From Chania multitudinisentens RB-25 (lineage in GTDB: Bacteria > Pseudomonadota > Gammaproteobacteria > Enterobacterales > Enterobacteriaceae), in assembly GCF_000520015.2 (NCBI RefSeq), contig NZ_CP007044.2:4464001-4528000 (forward strand): a stretch of 64,000 bases of DNA. The letters are read 5' to 3'. Under the pieces are notes generated by a model. It was given only the letters and a program-made list of their open reading frames with translations. It did not search any database and was not told where the DNA came from. Numbering within the stretch: position 1 is the first letter of the stretch; each line of letters opens with the position of its first letter. Of the stretch, positions 34,787 through 43,354 are shown piece after piece. A program made the translations under genes and the position numbers.

Positions 34787-35085
34787 CTCTGCAAGATGTC
34801 GATACCCTATCAGGCACATTGACATTGCTCAGGCTACGGGTAAATAAATCCAGATTCTATTGCATGATTGCAATCGACTTAACTGTTTTTGAGGTTGACA
34901 ATCGACATACTAAAACTAGGTCTTTTCGTTAGTTAGTTTTTTATTTCATTACGTTATGCACCCTTAATACGCAGAGTTACGGGTAAGTGGTCACTGATTT
35001 AGCCCGCAGATGGCCAAGCAACAAAAGTGCCTTCTTACTTATGGCTTCAAGTACCAAGAATACAGTTTCATTACGGAGAATTAGG
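34787..35085. other. Intergenic region between rhtA and the YhcH-family gene
   Basis: About 300 bp. It contains TTGACA at 34895-34900 as a possible -35 element without a good -10 at the right distance, and a short direct repeat CAATCGAC. Nothing else recognisable. Confidence 0.3.
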
Positions 35086-35553
35086 ATGATCTACGGTAGT
35101 TTGTACAATCCTCGCTTTGGACGTGGTCTTTCACCAGTATTAGCTAATATCCTTAACACGGTTCGCCAATACGATTTGCCCGGCCTGGCATTAGGGCGGC
35201 ATGAAATTGATGGCGATCGCGTTTTTATGAATGTTATGGAAGTCGTGACCGAACCTGCCGAAAACAAACGCGCAGAAATTCACCAGGAGTATCTGGATAT
35301 TCAAATCCTGATCGGTGGTGAAGAAAGAATCGATTACGGCCTGCCGGGCAGTTGGGACAGTGATGACCCCTATGATGCCAGCAAAGACCTGCAAATGCTG
35401 GATATCAAACGCAGCCCACAAACGTTGAATCTCACGCCTGGCATGTATGTGATTTTTTTCCCGCTAGAACCCCATAAGCCGGGTTGCCAAGTACAGGAGG
35501 CAAAAAATATCAAGAAAGCCGTGGTGAAAGTGCATTACGAGTTACTGCTGTAG
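35086..35553 (+). CDS. YhcH/YjgK/YiaL-family protein
   Basis: A 155-aa protein of the DUF386 cupin-like family (MIYGSLYNPRFGRGLSPVLANILNTVRQ..., EIHQEYLDIQILIGGEERIDYG, FFPLEPHKPGCQV). Members occur in sialic acid and sugar-acid clusters and have been proposed to act as anomerases or lyases; there is no such cluster here. The H/E residues in EIHQEYLDIQ and FPLEPHKPG are the likely metal ligands. The ATG at 35086 has GGAG about 8 nt upstream. It stands alone. Confidence 0.8.
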   Translation: MIYGSLYNPRFGRGLSPVLANILNTVRQYDLPGLALGRHEIDGDRVFMNVMEVVTEPAENKRAEIHQEYLDIQILIGGEERIDYGLPGSWDSDDPYDASKDLQMLDIKRSPQTLNLTPGMYVIFFPLEPHKPGCQVQEAKNIKKAVVKVHYELLL

Positions 35554-35679
35554 TGAAATGCCCGACATAATTCGTAGAGCAGGACAAAAACGCGACGCGC
35601 TTCTGCATAGCACTGATGCTAGCCCCGGAGGGCGAATAACGCGTTGACGCACCAGCAACTTGAAGTATGGCGGCTATAA
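35554..35679. repeat. Degenerate ERIC-like sequence
   Basis: The start (ATAATTCG... near 35568) and end (CAACTTGAAGTATGGCGG, 35659-35676) resemble the two ends of the intact ERIC at 9305-9501, but the centre with the two conserved core arms is missing or unrecognisable. Probably a decayed copy. Confidence 0.4.
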
Positions 35680-35722
35680 AAGCATTGGGCCGGTCAATCG
35701 ACTGGCTCAATGCTTCTTGTTT
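35680..35722 (+). terminator. Probable terminator after the YhcH-family gene
   Basis: AAGCATTGGGCC (35680-35691) pairs with GGCTCAATGCTT (35704-35715) with one mismatch, followed by CTTGTTTTAT. It adjoins the degenerate ERIC-like sequence. Confidence 0.6.
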
Positions 35723-35761
35723 TATCCACCAACGGTAATATGAGCGCTAGCCGTAAACTCA

Positions 35762-36298
35762 TCAAGGCAGGCTGGCAAGGAATAACGCCGTTTCCGCGGG
35801 TGAACGCAGGCGGATAAAGCGGATATGGCCATTGCACGCATCCTGCATCTCGGCCAGGTACTTTCTACGATTCCGGCGGTAGCTGGTTAGCATCCACCAA
35901 ATGATCGACTCGCGGCGGTTGAAAAATGCACGATAAATACTCTCGCGGTTCCCGGTATCAGGCCACAGTTCAGTTTCCTGCCAAGCGCGCAATAGAGTAC
36001 GGCGCGTAACCTGCCACAGCGTGCGGAAAAAACCGTAATCGAGCCAAATCACCCAATCGACTTCCCGCCATTTTATCGCTTTGGTACGGTTATAGTTGCC
36101 ATCGAGCACCCAACCCTCAGCAGCATCTGCCAGAGCCTGCGTAACCTTTAACAAAAATTCATCACCGTGTGTACCTTGCCAGCCAGGCTGCCAGTAAAGC
36201 TTGTCCATCTCGATATAAGGTACAGCCAGTTTCTGCGCCAGTTGACGTGCCATAGTACTTTTGCCACTCCCGCTGGTGCCAACCACGTTAACTTTCAT
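35762..36298 (-). CDS. Small P-loop NTPase, FlaR/adenylate-kinase-like
   Basis: A 178-aa protein with Walker A VVGTSGSGKSTMARQLA at the N-terminus, then PYIEMDKLYWQPGWQG and WVLDGNYNRTKAIKWREVDWVIWLDY, the pattern of the family annotated as DNA topology modulation protein FlaR-related or AAA kinase-like. It probably phosphorylates a nucleotide or other small molecule; the real substrate is unknown. It is single and divergent from ybiI. Confidence 0.75.
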   Translation of the reverse strand: MKVNVVGTSGSGKSTMARQLAQKLAVPYIEMDKLYWQPGWQGTHGDEFLLKVTQALADAAEGWVLDGNYNRTKAIKWREVDWVIWLDYGFFRTLWQVTRRTLLRAWQETELWPDTGNRESIYRAFFNRRESIIWWMLTSYRRNRRKYLAEMQDACNGHIRFIRLRSPAETALFLASLP

Positions 36299-36455
36299 CT
36301 TTTCAGCCTGGTCATGGAAAGGCGGGAGATTCTATCGAAGTGAAAATGCTCTATCAATAGCAACTTATACCGCGCCGATTGCGCCCTCTCACTGCTTGAG
36401 TTGTATAATAAACAATCCACATTACACTGAAAGAGTACGCTTAAGTGGAGGAAAC

Positions 36456-36722
36456 ATGGCAAACGGGTGGGCAGCAGATGGCGCTGTGCAGGATCAAATT
36501 GATTCCACGGTAGATGATGCCGTGCAGCGGGCGCGCCAGGCATTGGGGCAAGGTGAAAGCCTGCGCCACTGCCTGGAATGTGGGGAAGAGATCCCTGCCG
36601 CACGGCGGCAAGCATTAGCGGGGGTGCGTTACTGTCTGGCCTGCCAGACTGAACTGGATAAAAAGCAGGCAGCAAGCGGCCTGTATAATCGCCGTGGTAG
36701 CAAAGACAGCCAGTTACGCTGA
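36456..36722 (+). CDS. ybiI: DksA/TraR-type zinc-finger protein YbiI
   Basis: An 88-aa protein, the same length as E. coli YbiI, with a C4-type zinc finger (CLEC...CLAC, about residues 46-70) and the C-terminal NRRGSKDSQLR shared with E. coli. DksA/TraR-family proteins enter the RNA polymerase secondary channel; YbiI itself has no clear role. GTGGAGG upstream supports ATG 36456. An upstream extension of the frame lies in the flanking gene and is not real. Confidence 0.93.
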   Translation: MANGWAADGAVQDQIDSTVDDAVQRARQALGQGESLRHCLECGEEIPAARRQALAGVRYCLACQTELDKKQAASGLYNRRGSKDSQLR

Positions 36723-36725
36723 TAC

Positions 36726-36759
36726 ACCGGGCATCTGTTCCTATCCTCACCCGGTTTTA
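36726..36759 (+). terminator. Possible terminator after ybiI
   Basis: ACCGGG (36726-36731) pairs with CCCGGT (36750-36755), followed by TTTAT; the loop is large (18 nt). It starts 4 nt after the ybiI stop. Confidence 0.45.
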
Positions 36760-36913
36760 TGGCATCATGCAAGCCTGCTTGCACCATATGCAAACGGGTT
36801 TTCAGGAGAAAATTAGAGTTGGATACCACTCTTGAAACATAATTGTTAATTATCGGTTGTTTCACACCTATTCTTTAGTTAATGATAAGCTCAATGCACC
36901 ACGGCTGTTATAT

Positions 36914-36943
36914 TGCACTTTTTTGGTGCCCAATAATGGTGCA
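36914..36943 (+). promoter_or_regulatory. Two overlapping NtrC boxes upstream of glnH
   Basis: TGCACTTTTTTGGTGCC (36914-36930) and TGCCCAATAATGGTGCA (36927-36943) both match the NtrC pattern TGCACY-N5-RGTGCA with at most one or two changes. They lie about 70-100 bp upstream of the sigma-54 promoter, the usual enhancer distance. Confidence 0.7.
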
Positions 36944-37013
36944 AAATAGATAAAATTTGCCTTTGAGGTAAAGTTTTAGCATACAACCCTTTGTTTTTGA
37001 ATTAATTGCAAAC

Positions 37014-37030
37014 TTGGCACGATTCTTCCA
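37014..37030 (+). promoter_or_regulatory. Sigma-54 promoter of glnHPQ
   Basis: TTGGCACGATTCTTCCA matches the sigma-54 consensus (TTGGCACG-N4-TTGCA) with one change in the -12 element (TTCC for TTGC). It is about 60 bp before the glnH start and is preceded by NtrC boxes, as expected for nitrogen-regulated glutamine uptake. Confidence 0.75.
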
Positions 37031-37088
37031 TTTCACAAAATGCAACATAGAAAATGGGTAATCCGCAACCTGTACAGGAATTCCTCTC

Positions 37089-37832
37089 ATGAAGTCAATC
37101 TTTAAAGTTTCCCTGGCCGCCCTTTCCCTGGCCTTCGCCGTAAGTTCCTACGCCGCAGACAAACTGATCGTCGCCACCGACACCGCTTTCGTTCCGTTTG
37201 AATTCAAACAAGGTGACCAATATGTTGGTTTTGATATCGACTTATGGGCCGCCATCGCCAAAGAACTGAAGTTAGACTACACCCTGAAACCGATGGATTT
37301 CAGCGGCATTATTCCTGCACTGCAAACCAAAAACGTGGATCTGGCACTGGCCGGGATCACTATCACCGACGAGCGTAAAAAAGCGATCGAGTTCTCTGAT
37401 GGTTATTACAAAAGTGGCCTGTTGCTGATGGTGAACGCTGACAACGACAGCGTGAAAAGCATTGCCGATCTGGATGGCAAAGTGGTGGCAGTGAAAAGCG
37501 GCACTGGTTCGGTGGATTACGCCAAGCAGCACATCAAAGCCAAAGATCTGCGCCAGTTCCCAAATATTGACAACGCCTATATGGAATTGGGAACCAAACG
37601 TGCTGATGCCGTGCTGCACGACACACCAAACATCCTGTATTTCATCAAAACGGCTGGTGCTGGCAAGTTCAAAACCGTAGGTGAATCACTGGAAGCCCAA
37701 CAATACGGTATCGCCTTCCCGAAAGGCAGCGACGAACTGCGTGGCAAGGTGAACGTTGCCCTGCAAACGCTGCGTGACAACGGCACCTATAACGAAATCT
37801 ATAAGAAATGGTTTGGTACCGAGCCTAAGTAA
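37089..37832 (+). CDS. glnH: Glutamine-binding periplasmic protein GlnH
   Basis: A 247-aa periplasmic binding protein of the high-affinity glutamine importer. Signal peptide MKSIFKVSLAALSLAFAVSSYA, mature start ADKLIVATDTAFVPFEFKQGDQYVGFDIDLW, and the GTGSVDYAKQ and AVKSGTG segments of the family. First gene of glnHPQ, controlled by the sigma-54 promoter at 37014. A hairpin follows it, probably leaving more glnH than glnPQ message. Confidence 0.96.
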   Translation: MKSIFKVSLAALSLAFAVSSYAADKLIVATDTAFVPFEFKQGDQYVGFDIDLWAAIAKELKLDYTLKPMDFSGIIPALQTKNVDLALAGITITDERKKAIEFSDGYYKSGLLLMVNADNDSVKSIADLDGKVVAVKSGTGSVDYAKQHIKAKDLRQFPNIDNAYMELGTKRADAVLHDTPNILYFIKTAGAGKFKTVGESLEAQQYGIAFPKGSDELRGKVNVALQTLRDNGTYNEIYKKWFGTEPK

Positions 37833-37859
37833 TTCGTGAAATTAGTTATCTAATCTTAG

Positions 37860-37895
37860 ACACAGGGGAGGTGCACGGTGCCCCCCTGTGTTTTG
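37860..37895 (+). terminator. Hairpin between glnH and glnP (partial terminator/stabiliser)
   Basis: ACACAGGGG (37860-37868) pairs perfectly with CCCCTGTGT (37883-37891), followed by TTTG. The T-run is short, so it probably terminates only part of the transcripts, or protects the glnH message from 3' decay. Confidence 0.6.
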
Positions 37896-37938
37896 TTGTA
37901 TCTGATGCCCTTGTTTGGGATCACCGGGAGAAAATACC

Positions 37939-38598
37939 ATGCAGTTCGACTGGAGTGCCATCTGGCCTGCCATTCCTATTCTGTTAGAAGGCGCCAAAAT
38001 GACCTTATGGATTTCGGTCCTTGGTCTGATTGGTGGTCTGTTCATCGGCCTTGTCGCCGGCTTTGCCCGCACCTACGGTGGTTGGATTGCCAACCATGTC
38101 GCGCTGGTCTTCATTGAAGTGATCCGCGGTACGCCAATTGTGGTACAGGTGATGTTTATCTACTTTGCCCTGCCGATGGCATTCAGCAATTTACGCATCG
38201 ATCCGTTCAGTGCGGCGGTGGTTACCATCATGATCAACTCCGGTGCCTATATCGCGGAGATTACTCGTGGTGCCGTGCTGTCGATTCACAACGGTTTCCG
38301 TGAAGCAGGGCTGGCTTTGGGGCTGTCGCGCCGCGAAACCATCCGTTATGTGATCATGCCGCTGGCGCTGCGCCGTATGCTGCCACCGCTGGGTAACCAG
38401 TGGATCATCAGTATCAAAGATACTTCGCTGTTTATCGTGATTGGCGTGGCAGAGCTGACTCGCCAAGGCCAGGAAATTATTGCCGGTAACTTCCGGGCGC
38501 TGGAAATCTGGAGCGCTGTGGCCGTTATTTACCTGATTATTACTCTGGTGCTGAGCTTTGTTCTGCGTCGTCTGGAAAGAAGGATGAAAATCCTGTGA
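37939..38598 (+). CDS. glnP: Glutamine ABC transporter permease GlnP
   Basis: A 219-aa inner-membrane permease of the polar amino acid family, the same length as in E. coli. It has about five helices and the EAA loop FREAGLALGLSRRETIRYVIMPLALRRMLPPLGNQ. It forms the channel of the GlnHPQ importer. ATG 37939 has GGGAG upstream. It overlaps glnQ by 4 nt. Confidence 0.96.
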   Translation: MQFDWSAIWPAIPILLEGAKMTLWISVLGLIGGLFIGLVAGFARTYGGWIANHVALVFIEVIRGTPIVVQVMFIYFALPMAFSNLRIDPFSAAVVTIMINSGAYIAEITRGAVLSIHNGFREAGLALGLSRRETIRYVIMPLALRRMLPPLGNQWIISIKDTSLFIVIGVAELTRQGQEIIAGNFRALEIWSAVAVIYLIITLVLSFVLRRLERRMKIL

Positions 38599-39317
38599 TT
38601 GAATTTAAAAACGTCTCCAAGCACTTTGGCCCAACTCAAGTGCTACACAATATCGATCTGCACATCACCCAGGGTGAAGTGGTGGTAATTATCGGGCCTT
38701 CTGGCTCCGGCAAATCTACCCTGCTGCGCTGTATCAATAAGCTGGAAGAAATTACCAGCGGTGAATTGATCGTTGATGGTTTGAGGGTTAACGATCCGAA
38801 AGTGGACGATCGTTTAATCCGCCAGGAAGCGGGCATGGTATTCCAGCAGTTTTATCTGTTCCCGCATCTGACTGCGTTGGAAAACGTGGCCTTCGGCCCG
38901 ATCCGTGTACGTGGTACGAAGAAGGCAGACGCTGAAAAGCTGGCACGTGAGTTGTTGGCAAAAGTCGGTCTGGCTGAGCGTGCTCACCACTACCCTTCCG
39001 AGCTTTCTGGTGGCCAGCAGCAGCGCGTGGCGATTGCCCGTGCGCTGGCGGTAAAACCGAAAATGATGCTGTTCGATGAACCGACCTCGGCCCTTGACCC
39101 GGAACTGCGCCATGAAGTGTTGAAAGTCATGCAGGATCTGGCTGAAGAAGGGATGACGATGGTGATCGTCACGCACGAAATCGGCTTTGCCGAAAAAGTG
39201 GCGTCACGCCTGATCTTTATCGATAAAGGGCGCATTGCCGAAGATGGCAATCCACAGGATTTGATCAACCATCCGCCGAGCCCGCGCCTGCGCGAGTTCC
39301 TGCAACACGTTTCCTGA
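38595..39317 (+). CDS. glnQ: Glutamine ABC transporter ATP-binding protein GlnQ
   Basis: A 240-aa ABC ATPase: Walker A GPSGSGKST, signature LSGGQQQRVAIARAL, Walker B MMLFDEPTSALDPE and switch H in VTHEIGFA. It powers glutamine uptake. The start is GTG at 38595 overlapping the glnP stop (GTGA), so translation is coupled. Confidence 0.96.
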   Translation: MIEFKNVSKHFGPTQVLHNIDLHITQGEVVVIIGPSGSGKSTLLRCINKLEEITSGELIVDGLRVNDPKVDDRLIRQEAGMVFQQFYLFPHLTALENVAFGPIRVRGTKKADAEKLARELLAKVGLAERAHHYPSELSGGQQQRVAIARALAVKPKMMLFDEPTSALDPELRHEVLKVMQDLAEEGMTMVIVTHEIGFAEKVASRLIFIDKGRIAEDGNPQDLINHPPSPRLREFLQHVS

Positions 39318-39330
39318 TTGATTGCACTTC

Positions 39331-39360
39331 AAACGGGCACTCAACGGTGCCCGTTTTTTA
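39331..39360 (+). terminator. Terminator of glnHPQ
   Basis: AAACGGGCAC (39331-39340) pairs with GTGCCCGTTT (39347-39356), with TTTA following. It is also just beyond the convergent rlmF stop; the A-run on the other side makes it usable in both directions. Confidence 0.9.
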
Positions 39361-39368
39361 TTGCGAGA

Positions 39369-40334
39369 TTATTGCCAGCGCTCTGCTGCCCAAGCGGCTT
39401 GCTGTTCAGCATTATGAAACGTCCAGGCCACGAAACGGCTGATCTTTTGGCCCTGTGCCATGTTGACAGTACGCACCTCAAGCGCTCCCGCCTGTTTCAG
39501 TGCAGAGTAGATGGCAGGTAAAGTGGTGCTTTTAGCAATCAGCGAGGTAAACCACAGGCAGTTTTCCGCTTTGTTGACGCTTTCCGCCACCATCTTGCGT
39601 ACAAAAGCTTCTTCCCCTCCTTCACACCATAATTCATTATTTTTGCCGCCAAAGTTCTGTACCGGTTTATCGGCCACTTCACCTTTACCCAACTTATGCA
39701 GTTTGCGGCGCGTACTGGCGCGTGCTTCCTGCTCAGAACCATGAAACGGCGGGTTGCACAATGTGGCATCAAAACGTTCGGCGGCACCAATGATACCGGT
39801 GAAAATGCATTCCGGCTGTTTTTGCTGACGCAAACGCACCGTGTTTTTCAAGGTTGAGTTCATCGCCACAATCATTTTGGCGGTGCTGAGGGAAACCGGG
39901 TCAATGTCAGAACCGGTAAAACGCCAACCGTATTCACGCTGGCCGACAATAGGGTAAATACAGTTTGCTCCCACGCCAATATCCAGGATCGCGATCCCTT
40001 TACCACGCGGGATCTCCCCGCCGTTGCTGGTTGCCAGCAAATCAGCCAGGTGATGTATATAATCCGCACGCCCAGGGATCGGTGGGCAGAGGTAATCGGC
40101 AGGAATATCCCAGTGTTCAATGCTATAAAAATGTTGCAGCAAAGCACGATTGAGCATTTTTACCGCTGCCGGATCGGCAAAATCCACGGAGATATCTCCC
40201 CAGGCATTCGGCTGCACAAAGGGTTCCAGCGCTGGGCAACTGGCAATCAACGCTGGAAAGTCATAGCGTGAACGGTGGCGATTACGCGGATGCAGGCCAC
40301 TTTTCTGCTGCGGGACGTTTTGCTTTTTTTCCAC
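39369..40334 (-). CDS. rlmF: 23S rRNA (adenine-1618-N6)-methyltransferase RlmF
   Basis: A 321-aa SAM-dependent methyltransferase (YbiN; 308 in E. coli). SAM-binding motif LDIGVGANCIYPIVG, catalytic NPPF motif in DATLCNPPFHGSEQEA, and the family N-terminus GLHPRNRHRSRYDFPAL. The frame is open to 40433 without an ATG. GTG at 40334, with GAGAG about 10 nt upstream, is the best start, though the first residues are uncertain. It methylates A1618 near the peptide exit tunnel. Confidence 0.92.
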   Translation of the reverse strand: MEKKQNVPQQKSGLHPRNRHRSRYDFPALIASCPALEPFVQPNAWGDISVDFADPAAVKMLNRALLQHFYSIEHWDIPADYLCPPIPGRADYIHHLADLLATSNGGEIPRGKGIAILDIGVGANCIYPIVGQREYGWRFTGSDIDPVSLSTAKMIVAMNSTLKNTVRLRQQKQPECIFTGIIGAAERFDATLCNPPFHGSEQEARASTRRKLHKLGKGEVADKPVQNFGGKNNELWCEGGEEAFVRKMVAESVNKAENCLWFTSLIAKSTTLPAIYSALKQAGALEVRTVNMAQGQKISRFVAWTFHNAEQQAAWAAERWQ

Positions 40335-40528
40335 CGTGACAAGCTCTCTGAAAGGATTTTTCTGGCGCGTAAGATAACATAACGCCAGAATGTCTCTCCA
40401 GTGGCAACTGAACCACCAGAATGGGATCGTCAAAAGTTAGCTGACCCTCTACAATTTTGAACGCTAAAAGCCTATTGGGATCGGCTCTAAAGAGGATCGG
40501 CTACATATTTCATCTGCTAGGGATGCTT

Positions 40529-41173
40529 ATGCACAATAAACCACGTTATTACTATGAACCTGCGGCTGGTCATGGTCTGCCGCACGACCCATTGAACGCC
40601 ATCATTGGCCCCCGCCCCATTGGTTGGATTTCTTCCCTCAGCGCCGCTGGTCAACGCAATCTGGCACCTTACAGCTTCTTCAACTGTTTCAGCTATCGCC
40701 CACCTATCATCGGCTTTGCCAGCTCCGGCTGGAAAGACAGCGTCGCCAATATCGTAGAAACCGGTGAGTTTGTCTGGAACCTGACAACGCGCCCGCTGGC
40801 GGAGGCGATGAACAGCAGCTCAGCTGCACTGCCGCACGGTGAGGATGAATTTGCCTTCGCAGGATTAACCCCCATTGCCGGGCGGCGCGTGAAGGCTGAA
40901 CGGGTCGCAGAAAGCCCGGTGAACTTTGAATGCCGTTTGACTCAATGCGTTCGGCTGCAAAATGCCGCAGGGGAAAATGTGGATACCTGGCTGGTGTTAG
41001 GGGAAGTGGTTGCCGTCCATATCGATCCAGCGCTGCTGGATGAGCATGGCGTCTACCAAACCGCAGCCGCACAGCCGGTATTGCGCGCCGGGGGCCCGAC
41101 GGCCTACTACGGTATCTCCGAGCAGCACCGTTTTGATCTGGTGCGCCCGGAGGTACATAAAAAACAGGGTTAG
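40529..41173 (+). CDS. Flavin reductase-like domain protein
   Basis: A 214-aa protein of the FMN-binding flavin reductase-like family: HDPLNAIIGPRPIGWISSLSAAGQRNLAPYSFFNCFSYRPPIIGFAS is the flavin-binding start, and VLGEVVAVHI the typical later strand. Members reduce flavin for partner oxygenases or bind FMN with no known partner. ATG 40529, with AGGG 7 nt upstream, is preferred to ATG 40523. Single gene with its own terminator; the substrate is unknown. Confidence 0.82.
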   Translation: MHNKPRYYYEPAAGHGLPHDPLNAIIGPRPIGWISSLSAAGQRNLAPYSFFNCFSYRPPIIGFASSGWKDSVANIVETGEFVWNLTTRPLAEAMNSSSAALPHGEDEFAFAGLTPIAGRRVKAERVAESPVNFECRLTQCVRLQNAAGENVDTWLVLGEVVAVHIDPALLDEHGVYQTAAAQPVLRAGGPTAYYGISEQHRFDLVRPEVHKKQG

Positions 41174-41340
41174 GATTGGCAATAAAAACAAAGCGCTAAC
41201 TCAATGGGGTGGCTGGATATTTAATCGATTGAATTCAGTTTGTTATGCATAGCAACATAACTTTGCTGCATAATTTATAGTATTTCTTGTTAAAAAAGCT
41301 ATATACCAAACCATTAACGCCAGTAAAAACGATTAAAAAT

Positions 41341-41373
41341 AAAAGCGCCTTAATGTAGCTTGGGGCGCTTTTT
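41341..41373 (+). terminator. Terminator after the flavin reductase-like gene
   Basis: AAAAGCGCC (41341-41349) pairs with GGCGCTTTT (41364-41372), followed by T and C-rich sequence. The 167-bp stretch before it (41174-41340) is AT-rich and featureless. Confidence 0.75.
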
Positions 41374-41462
41374 CCTTTCTGAAATGATCAATAGGATGCA
41401 TTCAAACCCCACGCATCATAGGTTACGGGTATATCACACCGTTGAAAAAAGGAATTATTACC

Positions 41463-42209
41463 TTGGATATCCCGCGTATTTTTACTATTACCGAAAGCGC
41501 TCATCACATCCATAATCCGTTCACGCCGGAAAAGTACGCCACGCTCGGGGCCGTCTTGCGCCTGGAGCCGGAGACTCGAGTACTCGACCTCGGCAGCGGT
41601 TCGGGCGAGATGCTGTGCACTTGGGCGCGTGATCATAAAATCACCGGCCTCGGCGTCGATATGAGCCAGCTGTTCTCCGCTCAGGCGAAACAGCGTGCTG
41701 AAGAACTTGGCGTCACCGATCGAGTCCGGTTCATCCACGCTGACGCTGCTGGTTATGTTGCCGACGAAAAAGTTGATCTGGCCGCCTGCGTTGGCGCCAC
41801 GTGGATTGGTGGTGGCGTTGCTGGAACCATCGAACTTTTAGCGAAAAGCCTTTGTCCCGAAGGGATCATTCTCATCGGTGAACCTTACTGGCTGAAATTG
41901 CCGCCAACGGAAGAGATAGCCAAAGGCTGCGAGGCCAATGCTATTTCCGACTTCCTCATGCTCCCAGAACTTATCGGGTCATTCGAAGCTCTAGGTTATG
42001 ACGTAGTAGAAATGGTTCTGGCTGATCTGGAAGGCTGGGATAGATACTCGGCAGCAATGTGGCTCACCATGCGTAAATGGCTCAAAGCGAACCCTGATGA
42101 CGATTTTGCGAAAGAAATTAGGGCACATTTGTCCTCGGAGCCTAAACGCTATGCCACGTATACGCGTGAATACCTTGGATGGGGTGTATTCGCCTTGATG
42201 GCGCGATGA
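41463..42209 (+). CDS. Class I SAM-dependent methyltransferase
   Basis: A 248-aa Rossmann methyltransferase. Motif I is VLDLGSGSGEMLCTWA, followed by GLGVDMSQLFSAQAKQRAEELG and the later DLAACVGATWIGGG and ILIGEPYW strands. The start is not ATG: TTG at 41463 has AAGGA at the right distance, while TTG at 41442 has no ribosome site. The substrate is unknown; it resembles small-molecule methyltransferases of the Methyltransf_25 type. It is convergent with the cellulose operon, with a large palindrome between. Confidence 0.78.
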   Translation: MDIPRIFTITESAHHIHNPFTPEKYATLGAVLRLEPETRVLDLGSGSGEMLCTWARDHKITGLGVDMSQLFSAQAKQRAEELGVTDRVRFIHADAAGYVADEKVDLAACVGATWIGGGVAGTIELLAKSLCPEGIILIGEPYWLKLPPTEEIAKGCEANAISDFLMLPELIGSFEALGYDVVEMVLADLEGWDRYSAAMWLTMRKWLKANPDDDFAKEIRAHLSSEPKRYATYTREYLGWGVFALMAR

Positions 42210-42220
42210 TGTGGGGCAAC

Positions 42221-42301
42221 TGAAGCGAACGTTACATTACAACGCCTTGCTAAACAGCTGCCCAAGCAGCTGCGCACGGCCAGGCGTTCACATTCGCTTC
42301 A
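42221..42301. repeat. 81-bp nested palindrome between convergent genes
   Basis: Three nested inverted repeats share one centre: TGAAGCGAA (42221-42229)/TTCGCTTCA (42293-42301), AACGCCT (42241-42247)/AGGCGTT (42282-42288) and CAGCTG (42255-42260)/CAGCTG (42267-42272). There is no T-run. It could act as a bidirectional stop for the two convergent units, or be a dispersed repeat of this genome. Confidence 0.7.
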
Positions 42302-42316
42302 ACTTCCAGCGCAGGA

Positions 42317-43339
42317 TCAGCGCTGTTGGCTAGCTACTGACCAATAAGCCAACAGATACAAACTGGCAGAATAGTAGTCTTCGTCAGAAACCAAACGGTT
42401 GGTCAATTGCCCCCCGGCGCCCAGCACCAAATCCCTGACCGCCATCATCCCTGGGCTTTGGTTATATTCGGAACGCGCACCGCTGAGCACATCAACCCAA
42501 GCGGGTACAGCCCGGCGATCGTAACCCTGCCAAAACCTGACGAAAGGTGCAAGCGCCGGGCTATTATCCTGATACCAGTGGATATATAAGGGAACGCGCA
42601 CCGCATCAAACCCGAAACGGGCTGGCCAGCCATTCGCCGGGGCCATATGGCCATCCGCAAATAACGTGACCCAATCTGTCGGGATCTGCGCTTTACCAAA
42701 CGACATTTTTTTAATCAGGGCGATGCCATCATCATTAAGGTTTTTCCACACCAGCAAATGCGTATAGTCATAGAATGCTTCCCAGGCCGGAAACACAAAA
42801 TAAGAAGGGTTAATCGTTATCGAGTTAGCCTGTCTAAAGCCGGTAACCCCTGGCAGCATCACATTATAACCAGCATATTTTATCAAGGTATGCCGCAACA
42901 ACGATCTTTGTATGTCAGAGGAACTGCGAAGATATTCTCTGACATTCCATTTTTTCCCGGCTTCCAGCAACGCCCAGGCAATAAAAATATCACCGTCTGT
43001 CGCATTGTTTTTATCTGTTATCGGGATGGCTTTCCCCGGCTCATAGCGCCAGGAAAATAACCCGATATCTTTTCGGTAAAGCGTGGCATTAGTCCAGCGC
43101 CACATTCTTTCAAAAGCAGGTTGGTCATTATTATAGACCGCTAACAACATGGCAAACCCTTGCCCTTCGCTATGACTGATATTGCGATTACCGGTATCAA
43201 TAACTCGCCCATCAGACAATAAAAAACGCTGTTTATATTGCTCCCAACCATTATTATTCTGCGCAAATGCTAGGCAGGAAAAAAATAACCCTACCAACAA
43301 AATATATAGCCGGAACCAAGCTCGGGTATATTTAGCCAC
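42317..43339 (-). CDS. bcsZ: Cellulase BcsZ (glycosyl hydrolase family 8)
   Basis: A 340-aa periplasmic endo-1,4-beta-glucanase. It has a signal sequence (RLYILLVGLFFSCLAFA, cleaved before QNNNGWEQYK), the catalytic acid E58 in HSEGQGFAM and the acid pair D115/D117 in ATDGDIFIAWAL. BcsZ trims nascent cellulose and is needed for proper export. The start is GTG at 43339, with AAGGTG 7 nt upstream. It is last in the operon, 15 nt after bcsD, whereas in E. coli it lies between bcsB and bcsC. Confidence 0.93.
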   Translation of the reverse strand: MAKYTRAWFRLYILLVGLFFSCLAFAQNNNGWEQYKQRFLLSDGRVIDTGNRNISHSEGQGFAMLLAVYNNDQPAFERMWRWTNATLYRKDIGLFSWRYEPGKAIPITDKNNATDGDIFIAWALLEAGKKWNVREYLRSSSDIQRSLLRHTLIKYAGYNVMLPGVTGFRQANSITINPSYFVFPAWEAFYDYTHLLVWKNLNDDGIALIKKMSFGKAQIPTDWVTLFADGHMAPANGWPARFGFDAVRVPLYIHWYQDNSPALAPFVRFWQGYDRRAVPAWVDVLSGARSEYNQSPGMMAVRDLVLGAGGQLTNRLVSDEDYYSASLYLLAYWSVASQQR

Positions 43340-43354
43340 GATGATTCACCTTCT

